Below are positions 9,401 through 15,840 of a DNA stretch of 22,404 bases, one piece after another; the first letter of the stretch is position 1; each line of letters opens with the position of its first letter. The DNA comes from SLJN01 sp964505385 (GTDB lineage Bacteria > Bacteroidota > Rhodothermia > Balneolales > Natronogracilivirgulaceae), in the NCBI GenBank assembly GCA_964505385.1, contig CAZDIA010000038.1, positions 1-22,404 on the forward strand. The letters run 5' to 3'. The notes under the pieces are model-generated. The model was not told the DNA's origin, did no database searches, and worked only from the letters and a program-made list of their open reading frames with translations. Position numbers and translations under genes: made by a program.

Positions 9401-9884
9401 AACATTCTCCGTTAATTCACGCTTTTTCTCATATCTGAATGATCAGGATGAATATTTCTTTACCGATTATATCGGTGGATTTCCCGGTATGCGGAGTTAT
9501 CCGTTTTATTCGCTGGGTGGCAACACTACCGCTTATACACAGCTTTCCTGGTTTATACCCATACGTGAGAACATCGAACGACAGATAAACCGGTTTACAG
9601 CCGACAAAATTTTCGCCAGATTATTTGCCGAAGCCGGCAACGGCTGGGGCGGTCCGCTGGATATCGGCAATGATATAAAAACAGGAGTCGGAGCCGAATT
9701 ACGTTTCAGCCTCAATTCCTACTATCTGATGCCCACCCGGCTGTTCATAAGCGGAGCATATGGATTTAACAGTTTTGACCTGCAATTTCCTGATGAGTTC
9801 GTAACCACTGACGAACCCGACGTCATTGAGTATGGAAGAGAATTTATGTTTAACTTTGGCTTGCTGTTTGACTTTGATTTATAA
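6465..9884 (+). CDS. Outer-membrane fusion protein: HExxH (MA-type) peptidase, TolB-like propeller, C-terminal barrel-like region
   Basis: The 1139-residue product begins at the ATG of a TGATG overlap with the previous gene; a TTG one codon upstream is less likely. A signal peptide (to about residue 29, ending IIAQ) is followed by a gluzincin-like domain with HEFTH at 136-140 and the probable third zinc ligand Glu196 in WLAEGTAQYM, so this peptidase looks intact. Residues about 330-640 contain PD40/TolB-type beta-propeller blades (YPRFSPDGDE, WDFSPSGDS, PSWSPGGRW, PAWHPDEET, DQDGQYLYFSSDR). From about 700 to the end are long amphipathic strands like an Omp85/surface-antigen barrel, with glycine-rich turns (FFGGIMVGPGSRG) and a final FGLLFDFDL. 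A seven-histidine cluster interrupts the propeller at 379-397. The protein probably sits in the outer membrane. The activity and substrate are not known; calling it a peptidase is family inference from the motif. Confidence 0.8.
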   Translation: MKSSYRNILAILMPLVAVPFLLPPNIIAQENPAFYNFPHNHLDWYTIESDHFLVHYQEGNDRPAQVASRISEEIYQPITSFYEYEPDQKISIVLTDREDFGNGAAFFFDNKIEIWLPALDTPLRGTHNWMRNVLTHEFTHIIQLQASKKTSRNHPATYLQWLGYDEVRRPDVLYDFPSTFLSYPLSTITMPAWLAEGTAQYMTEEITYDDWDNIRDMIFRTRILDENQHSLEAMGTFSSKNALERELVYNMGFNFTKYLADRFGPEIIPDITREFSDRRLHDVNRAIDRATGYEGNEVYDQWIAEMSEHYENQISDVSETPEKLIEEGGYFNLYPRFSPDGDEIGYITNREIFNTLVIESDENNDQTAELNVGPILASEHHQHSNHDHHQARGMMCHVSSDEIRRINHAWDFSPSGDSLVFSKHNLNKYGENYRDLHIYDREEEETRQLTESKRLTHPSWSPGGRWIAAMQIEDGSSNLVLYDIHNDTLKTAYRHDRGQQVYEPAWHPDEETIYIPYSNLDHRGIYRFRPFDSDTELSEIFVSEEADFRDPHIDQDGQYLYFSSDRTGIFNIYRKSLDDGSVEQITDVIGGAFMPVERNGKLLYASYHSEGYRIASMELSEGLLASVDLSTESTGTGNPAQDGNNPISAELAAGTSFDLNRFDDTDLGNLEADAHASADTGSYAFQIPTRGQSSDRQLYSYEETFTSFNILPVLRFDNYSQLHGPNRSLLTEGQFGRLGENLWRDSKIGFYLSSFEMRDRFNFFGGIMVGPGSRGADGIGDFFAPGRLINLDRDAFLTVEYTGLPFIERRWNPTISVTGFNIRRNVEDGLSVEDFPCTGCMPDTTHTDIAYDMFELEVKLMSKINQNNLIELTYTHSPYRVSTESFFMNEFQQEVDGTTSRYFIGNTFSTAWHLDAEIPYRNSDIAPLGLTSEVRYSYQPSRLLDNYTVRDGTLVPEYDYFDNHSVELDARYGFIFADQTFSVNSRFFSYLNDQDEYFFTDYIGGFPGMRSYPFYSLGGNTTAYTQLSWFIPIRENIERQINRFTADKIFARLFAEAGNGWGGPLDIGNDIKTGVGAELRFSLNSYYLMPTRLFISGAYGFNSFDLQFPDEFVTTDEPDVIEYGREFMFNFGLLFDFDL

Positions 9885-9896
9885 CCAGATTAATAA

Positions 9897-10922
9897 ATGA
9901 AATTTTACATCACACTTGCTCTCATTTTTGTGATTATCGGTATACAATCCGTTTCGGCTCAGTTCCCGGAAACTACCCCGATTGCATCACACAACAATGA
10001 TATACTTAATACGGATACTGATCTTAATGAGCAAGATATCCGGCCGGAAATGCTTCGGTACAGTTCTATACTACCCGGACCTCAACACGTCGGATATACC
10101 ACACTAAAATCGGCAGAGCAAAATTCAGTTGATTCCGGCGGATTTTTGAACACAGTAGCTGATAATCCCGGTTATCTATTTTTATCATCTGCACTGGTAC
10201 CTGGGTTGGGTCAGGCCGCTAACCGGCAATGGTGGAAGACTGCGGCTTTCGCTGCCGTCGAAGCCACAGCTATCGGTGTTTATATCTGGAAAGAACGGTC
10301 GGGGCGTGATGGCGAACAGCTATATCAGGATTTCGCTCATGAAAATTACAGCGTTGCACAATACGCCCGGTGGCTGGTAGATTACAATCACAGATTTGAA
10401 GAAAACACCGACTTGAGTATCGAAGATCTTGCCAACGAAGGATATGAAGATAAAATACATGAAAGCCGGTTTAACAATGGTCAGGCCCAGTGGGATCACG
10501 AAAAAGACTGGGCCATAGTTGACCGGGAAGCATTGAACGAACTCGAACGCAACAGCAGGTATTATCAGGAGGACGGGCAGCGAACTTTCCCCCACACCCT
10601 TGATCCTTATGGATCCCAGCAATATTATGAGCTCATAAGCAAGTATTTTAAATACGGTCCCGGCTGGCGCGACTGGGATAACGGCCTTGATTTAGAGCTA
10701 AACAGCGAATTCATGTCACCCATGTGGCGGGAACACGCTGATATCGGCGGAGAATTTAATACAGACCTCCGCATTGCCAGTAACATGCTTGGGCTGTTAA
10801 TTGCCAATCACATTGTTGCCGCATTTGATGCATTTTTTGTAGGCCAGTTACGTAATGCCAGAATGGAATCTTCGTTCACACCTACAGAAGGTCCGATATT
10901 AACTGTAGGTTTTGATTTTTAA
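9897..10922 (+). CDS. DUF5683-like membrane protein
   Basis: A 341-residue protein of unknown function, 12 bp after the peptidase-propeller fusion gene. It has a signal peptide (MKFYITLALIFVIIGIQS, cleavage after VSAQ). After a linker comes a hydrophobic segment with the signature SSALVPGLGQAANRQWWKTA (residues 98-117), then a membrane stretch to about 131. The SALxPGLGQxxNxxxWK pattern is what I associate with DUF5683 proteins of Bacteroidota. The middle (about 140-285) is charged and aromatic-rich. Residues about 289-320 are hydrophobic again (MLGLLIANHIVAAFDAFFVG), which parallels the closing membrane segment of DUF5683, and the protein ends VGFDF with a terminal aromatic residue. Its place in the porUV-led run suggests an envelope role. 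The family assignment is by eye and moderate; no function can be given. Confidence 0.7.
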   Translation: MKFYITLALIFVIIGIQSVSAQFPETTPIASHNNDILNTDTDLNEQDIRPEMLRYSSILPGPQHVGYTTLKSAEQNSVDSGGFLNTVADNPGYLFLSSALVPGLGQAANRQWWKTAAFAAVEATAIGVYIWKERSGRDGEQLYQDFAHENYSVAQYARWLVDYNHRFEENTDLSIEDLANEGYEDKIHESRFNNGQAQWDHEKDWAIVDREALNELERNSRYYQEDGQRTFPHTLDPYGSQQYYELISKYFKYGPGWRDWDNGLDLELNSEFMSPMWREHADIGGEFNTDLRIASNMLGLLIANHIVAAFDAFFVGQLRNARMESSFTPTEGPILTVGFDF

Positions 10923-10951
10923 ACTCAGCCGACACTTTAAATGTCCCAGCG

Positions 10952-11767
10952 ATGAAAGCATATTTCACAGATCCCAAGCTATATATACTGCTTCTATCCC
11001 TTATGCTTATCGGGGCAGGTACGATTTTTGCTATTGACCGGCTGATCATGCCTGTCTACACCAATCACAATGAAGGCTTAACTGTGCCAGATGTAACCCA
11101 CATGAGCCTTGAGGAAGCAGAGGAGGCTCTTGCCAATCACGGACTGAGATTTGAGGTGATGTCTGAACGCACCCATGAAAGCTTTCCGGCAGATTATGTG
11201 GTAGATCAATCTCCCGGAGCCGAAAATATCGTAAAGCCCAACCGCAAGATTTATCTCACTATAAATGCATCAGAAACACCAACGGTTGAAGTCCCGGATC
11301 TGACTAACCTCTCATTGCGCAATGCCCGGATTCAATTACAAAACAAAGGTTTGCAAGTCGGAAACATTAACTACGAGTCTGAGCGGTTTCAAAATACAGT
11401 ACTTGAACAATCAGTAGCATCGGGGCGTACGGTTGACCGTGGCTCAACCATAGATTTGGTTGTAAGTGACGGACTGGGTGGGCGACAGATTGAAATGCCA
11501 TCCATTGAAGGCCTGCGACTTAGCGAAGCCCAACAGGAATTGCAGCAATCCGATCTACGAGTAGGGTCAATTCGCTTTACTCCCCGTGCCGATGTGGAAC
11601 CTAACATTGTTGTTTCCTACAGTCCAACGGCCCAGGACAGCATTTTCGAAGGCACGGAAATTGACCTTGTAGTCTCTGAAGAGCCTGTTGACGAAGGTGA
11701 TGAAGTAGAGGAAGGAGTCATCATCGATACCAGTGAGGTTGACCCGGATACCCTTGATATTGATTAG
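10952..11767 (+). CDS. Single-pass membrane protein with three PASTA domains
   Basis: A 271-residue protein with a short cytoplasmic start, one membrane helix (about residues 10-28) and three tandem PASTA repeats: about 41-106 (LTVPDVTHMSLEEAEEAL), 110-173 (VEVPDLTNLSLRNARIQL) and 179-243 (IEMPSIEGLRLSEAQQEL). It ends in an acidic Asp/Glu-rich tail. PASTA domains bind peptidoglycan fragments or act as spacers in PknB-type kinases and class B penicillin-binding proteins, but here there is no kinase or transpeptidase domain. Free-standing PASTA proteins occur in Bacteroidota, where their role is poorly defined. It is the last gene of the envelope run; 204 bp without a recognisable gene follow. 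The start is the first ATG that includes the membrane helix. The domain call is secure, the function is not. Confidence 0.9.
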   Translation: MKAYFTDPKLYILLLSLMLIGAGTIFAIDRLIMPVYTNHNEGLTVPDVTHMSLEEAEEALANHGLRFEVMSERTHESFPADYVVDQSPGAENIVKPNRKIYLTINASETPTVEVPDLTNLSLRNARIQLQNKGLQVGNINYESERFQNTVLEQSVASGRTVDRGSTIDLVVSDGLGGRQIEMPSIEGLRLSEAQQELQQSDLRVGSIRFTPRADVEPNIVVSYSPTAQDSIFEGTEIDLVVSEEPVDEGDEVEEGVIIDTSEVDPDTLDID

Positions 11768-11971
11768 CCCGGATTTCTCACAAAAAATAATGTTAATATC
11801 TTATAACTTATTGTCTAACAATAGGATGAATGATATTTTTTATCGAATCCAAATGACAGTGTGTGAATGCTGCGAACTTTGGGTTAGTTGTATTTTTTGT
11901 AAATTCTACCTTTCCCCGAATAGCGGGAAGCAAATACCAGGCAAACAACTGTTAACTTTAATCCTGTAAAT

Positions 11972-12658
11972 GTGAAACGACCGGATCCTTTAGTTGCTCC
12001 ATCCCTTTTAGCCGCAGATTTTACAAAACTTGAATCACAAATATCGGAAGCTAACAAAGGTGGCGCTGATTGGTTACACTGCGACATCATGGACGGCCAC
12101 TTTGTACCAAACATCAGTTTTGGTCCGATAATAGTGGAAGCTGCCCGCAGAGTTACTGACAACTTTCTGGATGTTCACCTGATGATCAATAATCCGGAGC
12201 AATATATTGAAGAATTTGCCCAAGCCGGTTCGGATCAAATCAGCCTGCATATTGAAGCTACTAATCACATCCACCGGGCTTTGCAAATGATCGAGCAGTC
12301 TGGCTGTAAAACGGGTGTCGCTATAAATCCCGGTACACCAATTGCCTCTTTGGAGCCAATTTTGCACTTGGTGGATGTAGTTATCGTAATGAGTGTAAAT
12401 CCTGGTTTTGGCGGGCAGAAATTCATCCAGTCAAGTATTAATCGGGTGGCTCAGCTATCCCGGCTCCGTAACAGCGGCGGGCAACCGTTTTTGATCGAAA
12501 TTGACGGAGGAGTCAATGCGGACAACGCCAGAGAAATAGCCGCAGCCGGCGCAGATGTTCTGGTGGCGGGCAATTCGGTATTTAAAGCAAAATCAATACC
12601 GGAAAGTGTGAAAAAGATCAAATCAAATGCTCAAAGCGCATTGGCGCCGGTGGTTTGA
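11972..12658 (+). CDS. rpe: Ribulose-phosphate 3-epimerase
   Basis: Interconverts D-ribulose 5-phosphate and D-xylulose 5-phosphate in the pentose phosphate pathway; a cytosolic TIM-barrel enzyme. The 228-residue product is full length for the family. Motifs include VAPSLLAADF, HCDIMDGHFVPNISFG (metal ligands His36 and Asp38), DVHLMINNPE (His69), VMSVNPGFGGQKF and EIDGGVN (Asp178, which pairs with Asp38 as the acid-base pair), and the phosphate-binding VAGNSVF. The start codon is GTG; it places MKRPDPLVAPSLL at the N-terminus in register with homologues, and no upstream alternative fits. The 204 bp before it contain AT-rich sequence and a weak imperfect hairpin near 11909-11927, but no promoter I can defend. 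phoH follows after 48 bp and may be co-transcribed. Confidence 0.97.
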   Translation: MKRPDPLVAPSLLAADFTKLESQISEANKGGADWLHCDIMDGHFVPNISFGPIIVEAARRVTDNFLDVHLMINNPEQYIEEFAQAGSDQISLHIEATNHIHRALQMIEQSGCKTGVAINPGTPIASLEPILHLVDVVIVMSVNPGFGGQKFIQSSINRVAQLSRLRNSGGQPFLIEIDGGVNADNAREIAAAGADVLVAGNSVFKAKSIPESVKKIKSNAQSALAPVV

Positions 12659-12706
12659 TCTACGGGAATAATAAAATCCGGACAAACGTTAATTGGATAA
12701 ACTGAA

Positions 12707-13696
12707 TTGATAAACAAAACAGCTACTAAACCCAATTTGATAGAAGAACAGATAACCATTGAAGGGGTAGATCCCGTCTCAGTTTACGGCCTTAACGACC
12801 AGATTCTAAAGAAGATAGAATCTTCTTTCCCCGAGGCGAAAATCACGGCAAGAGGAGATAAAATTAAGATCAAGGGGAGCCGTGAGCATTATGAAGATAT
12901 TAAAGCTATTGTGGATGAATTAGTCCGAATGGCGCGCCGCAAGCAGGATGTTAAAGAAGAAGATGTTGAAACGCTTATTGCTCTGCGGAAAAGTGATCAG
13001 ATTCTGGATAGAAAAGTTTACGAATCCGATGAAGTTATCCTGCACACGCACAATCGCGAGCCAATTCAGGCTAAGACTCCCGGTCAGAAAAGCATTGTAG
13101 ATCACTCCGCTAAGAATGATGTGGTATTTGCCATAGGCCCGGCGGGTACAGGTAAAACCTACACTTCGGTAGCTTTGGCTGTTAGGGCATTAAAAGACCG
13201 CCGGGTTAAGAAAATCGTGCTTGTACGACCTGCGGTCGAAGCCGGAGAAAGCCTGGGGTTTCTGCCCGGTGACCTGAAAGAAAAAATTGACCCTTATTTG
13301 CGCCCTCTCTATGATGCGCTTGAGGAAATGATCGATTTCGACCGTCTACAATTGAATCTGGAAAAAAACGTGATCGAAATTGCCCCGTTGGCCTATATGC
13401 GGGGACGCACCCTTAACAATGCTTTTGTAATTCTGGATGAAGCTCAAAATGCCACCCAGATTCAGATGAAGATGTTTCTGACCCGGCTTGGCATCAACAG
13501 CCGCGCGATTATCACAGGAGATATCACACAGACTGACCTTCCACAAAAACAAACTTCAGGGCTTGCACCCATTCAAAGCATACTCGGTGATGTTGAGGGT
13601 ATTTCATTTGTTTATCTGGATCAGCAGGATGTAGTGCGCCATAAACTTGTGCGCGATATCATCGATGCCTACGAACGCCACGACGACAAAGGCTAA
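12707..13696 (+). CDS. phoH: PhoH family P-loop ATPase
   Basis: A cytosolic ATPase of the PhoH/PhoL family, linked to RNA metabolism and phosphate or stress responses in other bacteria; its exact role is unsettled. The 329-residue length is typical. An N-terminal domain (about 15-75, ITIEGVDPVSVYGLND) is followed by the helicase-like ATPase core with Walker A GPAGTGKT (144-151), the conserved VLVRPAVEAGESLGFLPGDL (171-190), Walker B VILDEAQN (241-248) and TGDITQTDLP (270-279). The start is a TTG: an in-frame TAA at 12698-12700 leaves it as the only usual start codon before the conserved domain, since the first in-frame ATG would delete some 75 residues. rpe lies 48 bp upstream. The following 148 bp contain two hairpins. 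Confidence 0.95.
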   Translation: MINKTATKPNLIEEQITIEGVDPVSVYGLNDQILKKIESSFPEAKITARGDKIKIKGSREHYEDIKAIVDELVRMARRKQDVKEEDVETLIALRKSDQILDRKVYESDEVILHTHNREPIQAKTPGQKSIVDHSAKNDVVFAIGPAGTGKTYTSVALAVRALKDRRVKKIVLVRPAVEAGESLGFLPGDLKEKIDPYLRPLYDALEEMIDFDRLQLNLEKNVIEIAPLAYMRGRTLNNAFVILDEAQNATQIQMKMFLTRLGINSRAIITGDITQTDLPQKQTSGLAPIQSILGDVEGISFVYLDQQDVVRHKLVRDIIDAYERHDDKG

Positions 13697-13710
13697 AAAG
13701 AGCTGTAATC

Positions 13711-13746
13711 ACCTGTTTTTTCTTTCGGTGAAACATATGAACAGGT
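13711..13746 (+). terminator. Possible terminator hairpin after phoH
   Basis: ACCTGTT (13711-13717) pairs with AACAGGT (13740-13746), extendable by one wobble pair. The loop is long and can form a small inner TTTC/GAAA stem. A T-rich stretch follows directly. It lies 15 bp after the phoH stop, a sensible place for transcription to end, but the stem is short and the loop large, so this is only a candidate. Confidence 0.35.
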
Positions 13747-13754
13747 TTTCATGT

Positions 13755-13774
13755 TTATCTGTTTGATCAGATAA
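13755..13774. other. Perfect 7-bp AT-rich hairpin
   Basis: TTATCTG (13755-13761) and CAGATAA (13768-13774) form a perfect inverted repeat around a 6-base loop, 71 bp before the metallo-hydrolase start. There is no T-run after it on the plus strand. It could be an operator for the downstream operon, part of a compound terminator with the preceding hairpin, or chance in AT-rich sequence. Confidence 0.3.
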
Positions 13775-13844
13775 CTACGAAAAACTGCTGCATACCCGCC
13801 TGCAATAATCCATCAAAATTATCTTAAGTGAATCAAAATTATTT

Positions 13845-14666
13845 ATGAGTATCTACCCTGTTACTGTCAGTCCGCTTTATGAAGGCACTTTTTCTATCGG
13901 TACTGACGCTATAATGAAACCAATTCGTCCGGATGAGCCCACAGAAAAAGGAGCCCTGAAAGTTTCCATCAACCCGTTTCTGATATCCACGCCTGACCGA
14001 AATATTCTTATAGACACCGGCCTTGGTCCCTTCGGCCCGCACGACCATTATGATATTATGGCTAAACATCTGGCCGATCATGGTCTTTCGGAATATGACA
14101 TCACCGATATCTTTCTAAGCCACTTGCATTATGACCATATCGGTGGGCTGGCGCACCGGCAAAATGGATATTGGGAGCTTACGTTTCCGGATGCATGTAT
14201 TTACACTCATCAAACTGAATGGGAAGAAAACCTTGAAAAATATGGCAATCAGGATGAATATCCCCTCCTCGCGGAGTTTCTAAATTTCGTAGATGCCCGT
14301 GCAGATTTTAAGTTTGTAGCTGACGGAGACCGGCCAATCCCTGAAATTAATATTCAAGTGATCAACGGGCATACTCCATACAGTCTTGGCATTTGGTTTG
14401 CTTATGAGGATTACAAGTACGTAATGGCCGGGGATGTCATCGGTTCAAGCAGTGCCGTTAACCGAAAATTTGCGGCAAAATATGATCATGACGGCAAACA
14501 AAGCATGAAGATGCGTGAGGAACTAACAAAACGTGCATGGAAAGAAGGTTATATGTTTCTATTTTATCACGCTACTGAAAACCCGATCGTCCGATTCGAT
14601 GATTATGATGATCGGAAAGGATACGTGATTAAACCTGTGCAATATGAAAACTCAACCCAAAAGTGA
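13845..14666 (+). CDS. Metallo-beta-lactamase fold hydrolase (lactonase/AidC-like group)
   Basis: A cytosolic 273-residue metallo-hydrolase with a complete two-metal site: SHLHYDHIGG gives His93, His95, Asp97 and His98; NGHTPYS gives His176; MAGDVIG gives the bridging Asp197; FYHATENP gives His242. The N-terminal NPFLISTPDRNILIDTGLG strand is typical of the group that contains N-acyl-homoserine lactonases, methyl parathion hydrolase-like enzymes and many hydrolases of unknown substrate. I cannot choose a substrate from sequence. There is no signal peptide. The last 23 bp overlap the start of the purine nucleoside phosphorylase gene in another frame, so the two are almost certainly one transcript and perhaps translationally coupled. 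The start is the only ATG before the first conserved strand, after an AT-rich leader. Confidence 0.9.
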   Translation: MSIYPVTVSPLYEGTFSIGTDAIMKPIRPDEPTEKGALKVSINPFLISTPDRNILIDTGLGPFGPHDHYDIMAKHLADHGLSEYDITDIFLSHLHYDHIGGLAHRQNGYWELTFPDACIYTHQTEWEENLEKYGNQDEYPLLAEFLNFVDARADFKFVADGDRPIPEINIQVINGHTPYSLGIWFAYEDYKYVMAGDVIGSSSAVNRKFAAKYDHDGKQSMKMREELTKRAWKEGYMFLFYHATENPIVRFDDYDDRKGYVIKPVQYENSTQK

Positions 14667-15441
14667 TCCGAGTGCCATTGCCGCTTTCCTGAATCAGCGT
14701 GGGTGGGATAAGGTTGATACAGCTGTAATACTTGGTTCGGGTCTGGGGGATTTCACAGACCGAATAAAAAATGCAAATATCATTCCTTATGACGAAATAT
14801 CGGGCATGCACGGAACCAGTGTCGCCGGCCACAAAGGGCAACTATTTTACGGGGAAGCAGGAGGCAAAAAAACGGTCGCATTCGCCGGGCGTTTCCACCG
14901 GTATGAGGGGTACAATTTGGATCAAACCCTGTTACCTGTACGCATCGCCGCAGAGCTTGGTGCTTCCGTTATTCTGATTTCCAACGCGGCAGGCGGAATT
15001 AACCTGCGTTTTAAAGTGGGTGATCTGATGCTGATCGATGACCTGCTTAATCCCTCTCACCTGCAATTTGCAACATCAGAGAAGCGGGAGTTTTTCCGCT
15101 ACCAACCGGACCATTGGGTTGATAAAGCTAATACAATTGCTTCTAATCTTGGCATCACGCTTCAACAAGGTTGCTATATGTACGCAATGGGACCGAGTTA
15201 TGAGACACCGGCAGAAATAAGGGCTTTCCGGGCTATGGGTGGTGATGCCGTAGGGATGTCAACTGCCCCTGAACTTCTCGAAGCACTCCGCCTTGGTATG
15301 GATCCTTTTGGGATCTCGCTGATCACCAACAAAGCTGCCGGCATAACGAAGGCTAAGCTGGACCACAGCGAAATCAAAGAAGCTGCCGAAATGCGCAAAG
15401 AAGATTTTGCCAATCTTGTTGAGGGATTGTTGGGCAGTTAG
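14644..15441 (+). CDS. Purine nucleoside phosphorylase (trimeric, PNP/MTAP family)
   Basis: Catalyses phosphorolysis of purine (deoxy)nucleosides to free base and (deoxy)ribose 1-phosphate in purine salvage. The 265-residue cytosolic enzyme has the trimeric-family motifs in order: ILGSGLG (29-35, phosphate-binding Ser), AGHKGQ (61-66), GRFHRYEGY (82-90), SNAAGGIN (113-120), GPSYETPAEIR (183-193, base-contacting Glu in this stretch), VGMSTAPE (203-210) and TNKAAGI (228-234, purine-binding Asn229). The Asn in TNKAAG points to guanosine/inosine specificity rather than methylthioadenosine, by family knowledge. The start overlaps the upstream hydrolase by 23 bp. A strong hairpin begins 29 bp after the stop. 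Gene names differ between species (punA, deoD, pnp), so no symbol is given. Confidence 0.95.
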   Translation: MKTQPKSDPSAIAAFLNQRGWDKVDTAVILGSGLGDFTDRIKNANIIPYDEISGMHGTSVAGHKGQLFYGEAGGKKTVAFAGRFHRYEGYNLDQTLLPVRIAAELGASVILISNAAGGINLRFKVGDLMLIDDLLNPSHLQFATSEKREFFRYQPDHWVDKANTIASNLGITLQQGCYMYAMGPSYETPAEIRAFRAMGGDAVGMSTAPELLEALRLGMDPFGISLITNKAAGITKAKLDHSEIKEAAEMRKEDFANLVEGLLGS

Positions 15442-15469
15442 AACTCACTCACTGTCTGCGTCATAATAA

Positions 15470-15505
15470 ACTTTAAAAAAGTGCGCCATTGGCGTACTTT
15501 AAAGT
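15470..15505. terminator. Strong hairpin after the purine nucleoside phosphorylase gene
   Basis: AAAGTGCGCC (15478-15487) pairs with GGCGTACTTT (15491-15500) across a 3-base ATT loop, with one G-T wobble. The pairing can extend outward (ACTTTAAA at 15470 against TTTAAAGT to 15505) with an AAA bulge. An A-run leads into the stem and a short T-run lies at its right foot, so it may end transcription from either side. It sits 29 bp after the nucleoside phosphorylase stop and 18 bp before the toxin start. The right-hand T-run is only three bases, so termination efficiency is uncertain. Confidence 0.5.
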
Positions 15506-15507
15506 AC
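15494..15507. promoter_or_regulatory. Perfect 14-bp palindrome, possible toxin-antitoxin operator
   Basis: GTACTTTAAAGTAC is a perfect palindrome that shares its left half with the hairpin described above and ends 15 bp before the toxin GTG. Type II antitoxins with a helix-turn-helix commonly bind a palindrome at this place and repress their own operon, so this is a candidate operator for the downstream NadS-like antitoxin. That role is inferred from position and symmetry only. Confidence 0.4.
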
Positions 15508-15522
15508 ACCTAAGCGTTATAC

Positions 15523-15840
15523 GTGGAGTTTATTGAAACACCAATATTTACCAAACGTATAAAACAGTTGATTTCCGACATGGATTATCAACTGTTGTAA
15601 CTGGAACTTGCCATTCATCCAGACTCCGGAGACATTATTAAACAAAGTGGCGGACTCAGAAAAAAACGATGGGGCGGCTCCGGACGTGGTAAAAGCGGTG
15701 GTATTCGAGTCATCTATTACCATATAGAACAAAATGATCATATTTACATGCTTTTTGCTTTTGCAAAAAACGAATCAGATGAGTTAACTCAAGAACAAAT
15801 TAAACAACTTAGACTTTTGGTCCGGGAACATCTGAAATGA
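15523..15840 (+). pseudogene. RelE/HigB-family toxin gene broken by an in-frame TAA
   Basis: Reading from GTG at 15523 gives a 105-codon frame that ends with TGA at 15838-15840, interrupted once by TAA at 15598-15600 (codon 26). Before the stop: VEFIETPIFTKRIKQLISDM. After it: LELAIHPDSGDIIKQSGG, then LRKKRWGGSGRGKSGGIRV and IYYH, and further on MLFAFAKNESDELTQEQIK. This is the typical layout of RelE/HigB-type toxins that pair with NadS-like antitoxins; intact relatives usually have Gln where the stop falls (…LQLEL…), so CAA to TAA is the simplest lesion. No frameshift is present and both halves stay in one frame, so the loss looks recent, or it is a base-call error. TGA overlaps the antitoxin ATG as ATGA. 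An intact toxin would be an mRNA interferase. Confidence 0.82.

Noticed and set aside
11891..11899. TATTTTTTG upstream of rpe as a TAnnTTTG promoter box
   Set aside because: It has one T too many between TA and TTTG and no TTG at a suitable distance upstream, so I do not call it.
11733..11969. 78-codon frame spanning the end of the PASTA gene and the gap before rpe
   Set aside because: It starts inside the PASTA gene in another frame, is Cys/Ile-rich low-quality sequence, and has no recognisable motif.
15517..15741. Minus-strand 74-codon frame across the toxin locus
   Set aside because: The plus strand encodes a recognisable RelE/HigB-type toxin with one nonsense codon; the antisense frame is its shadow.
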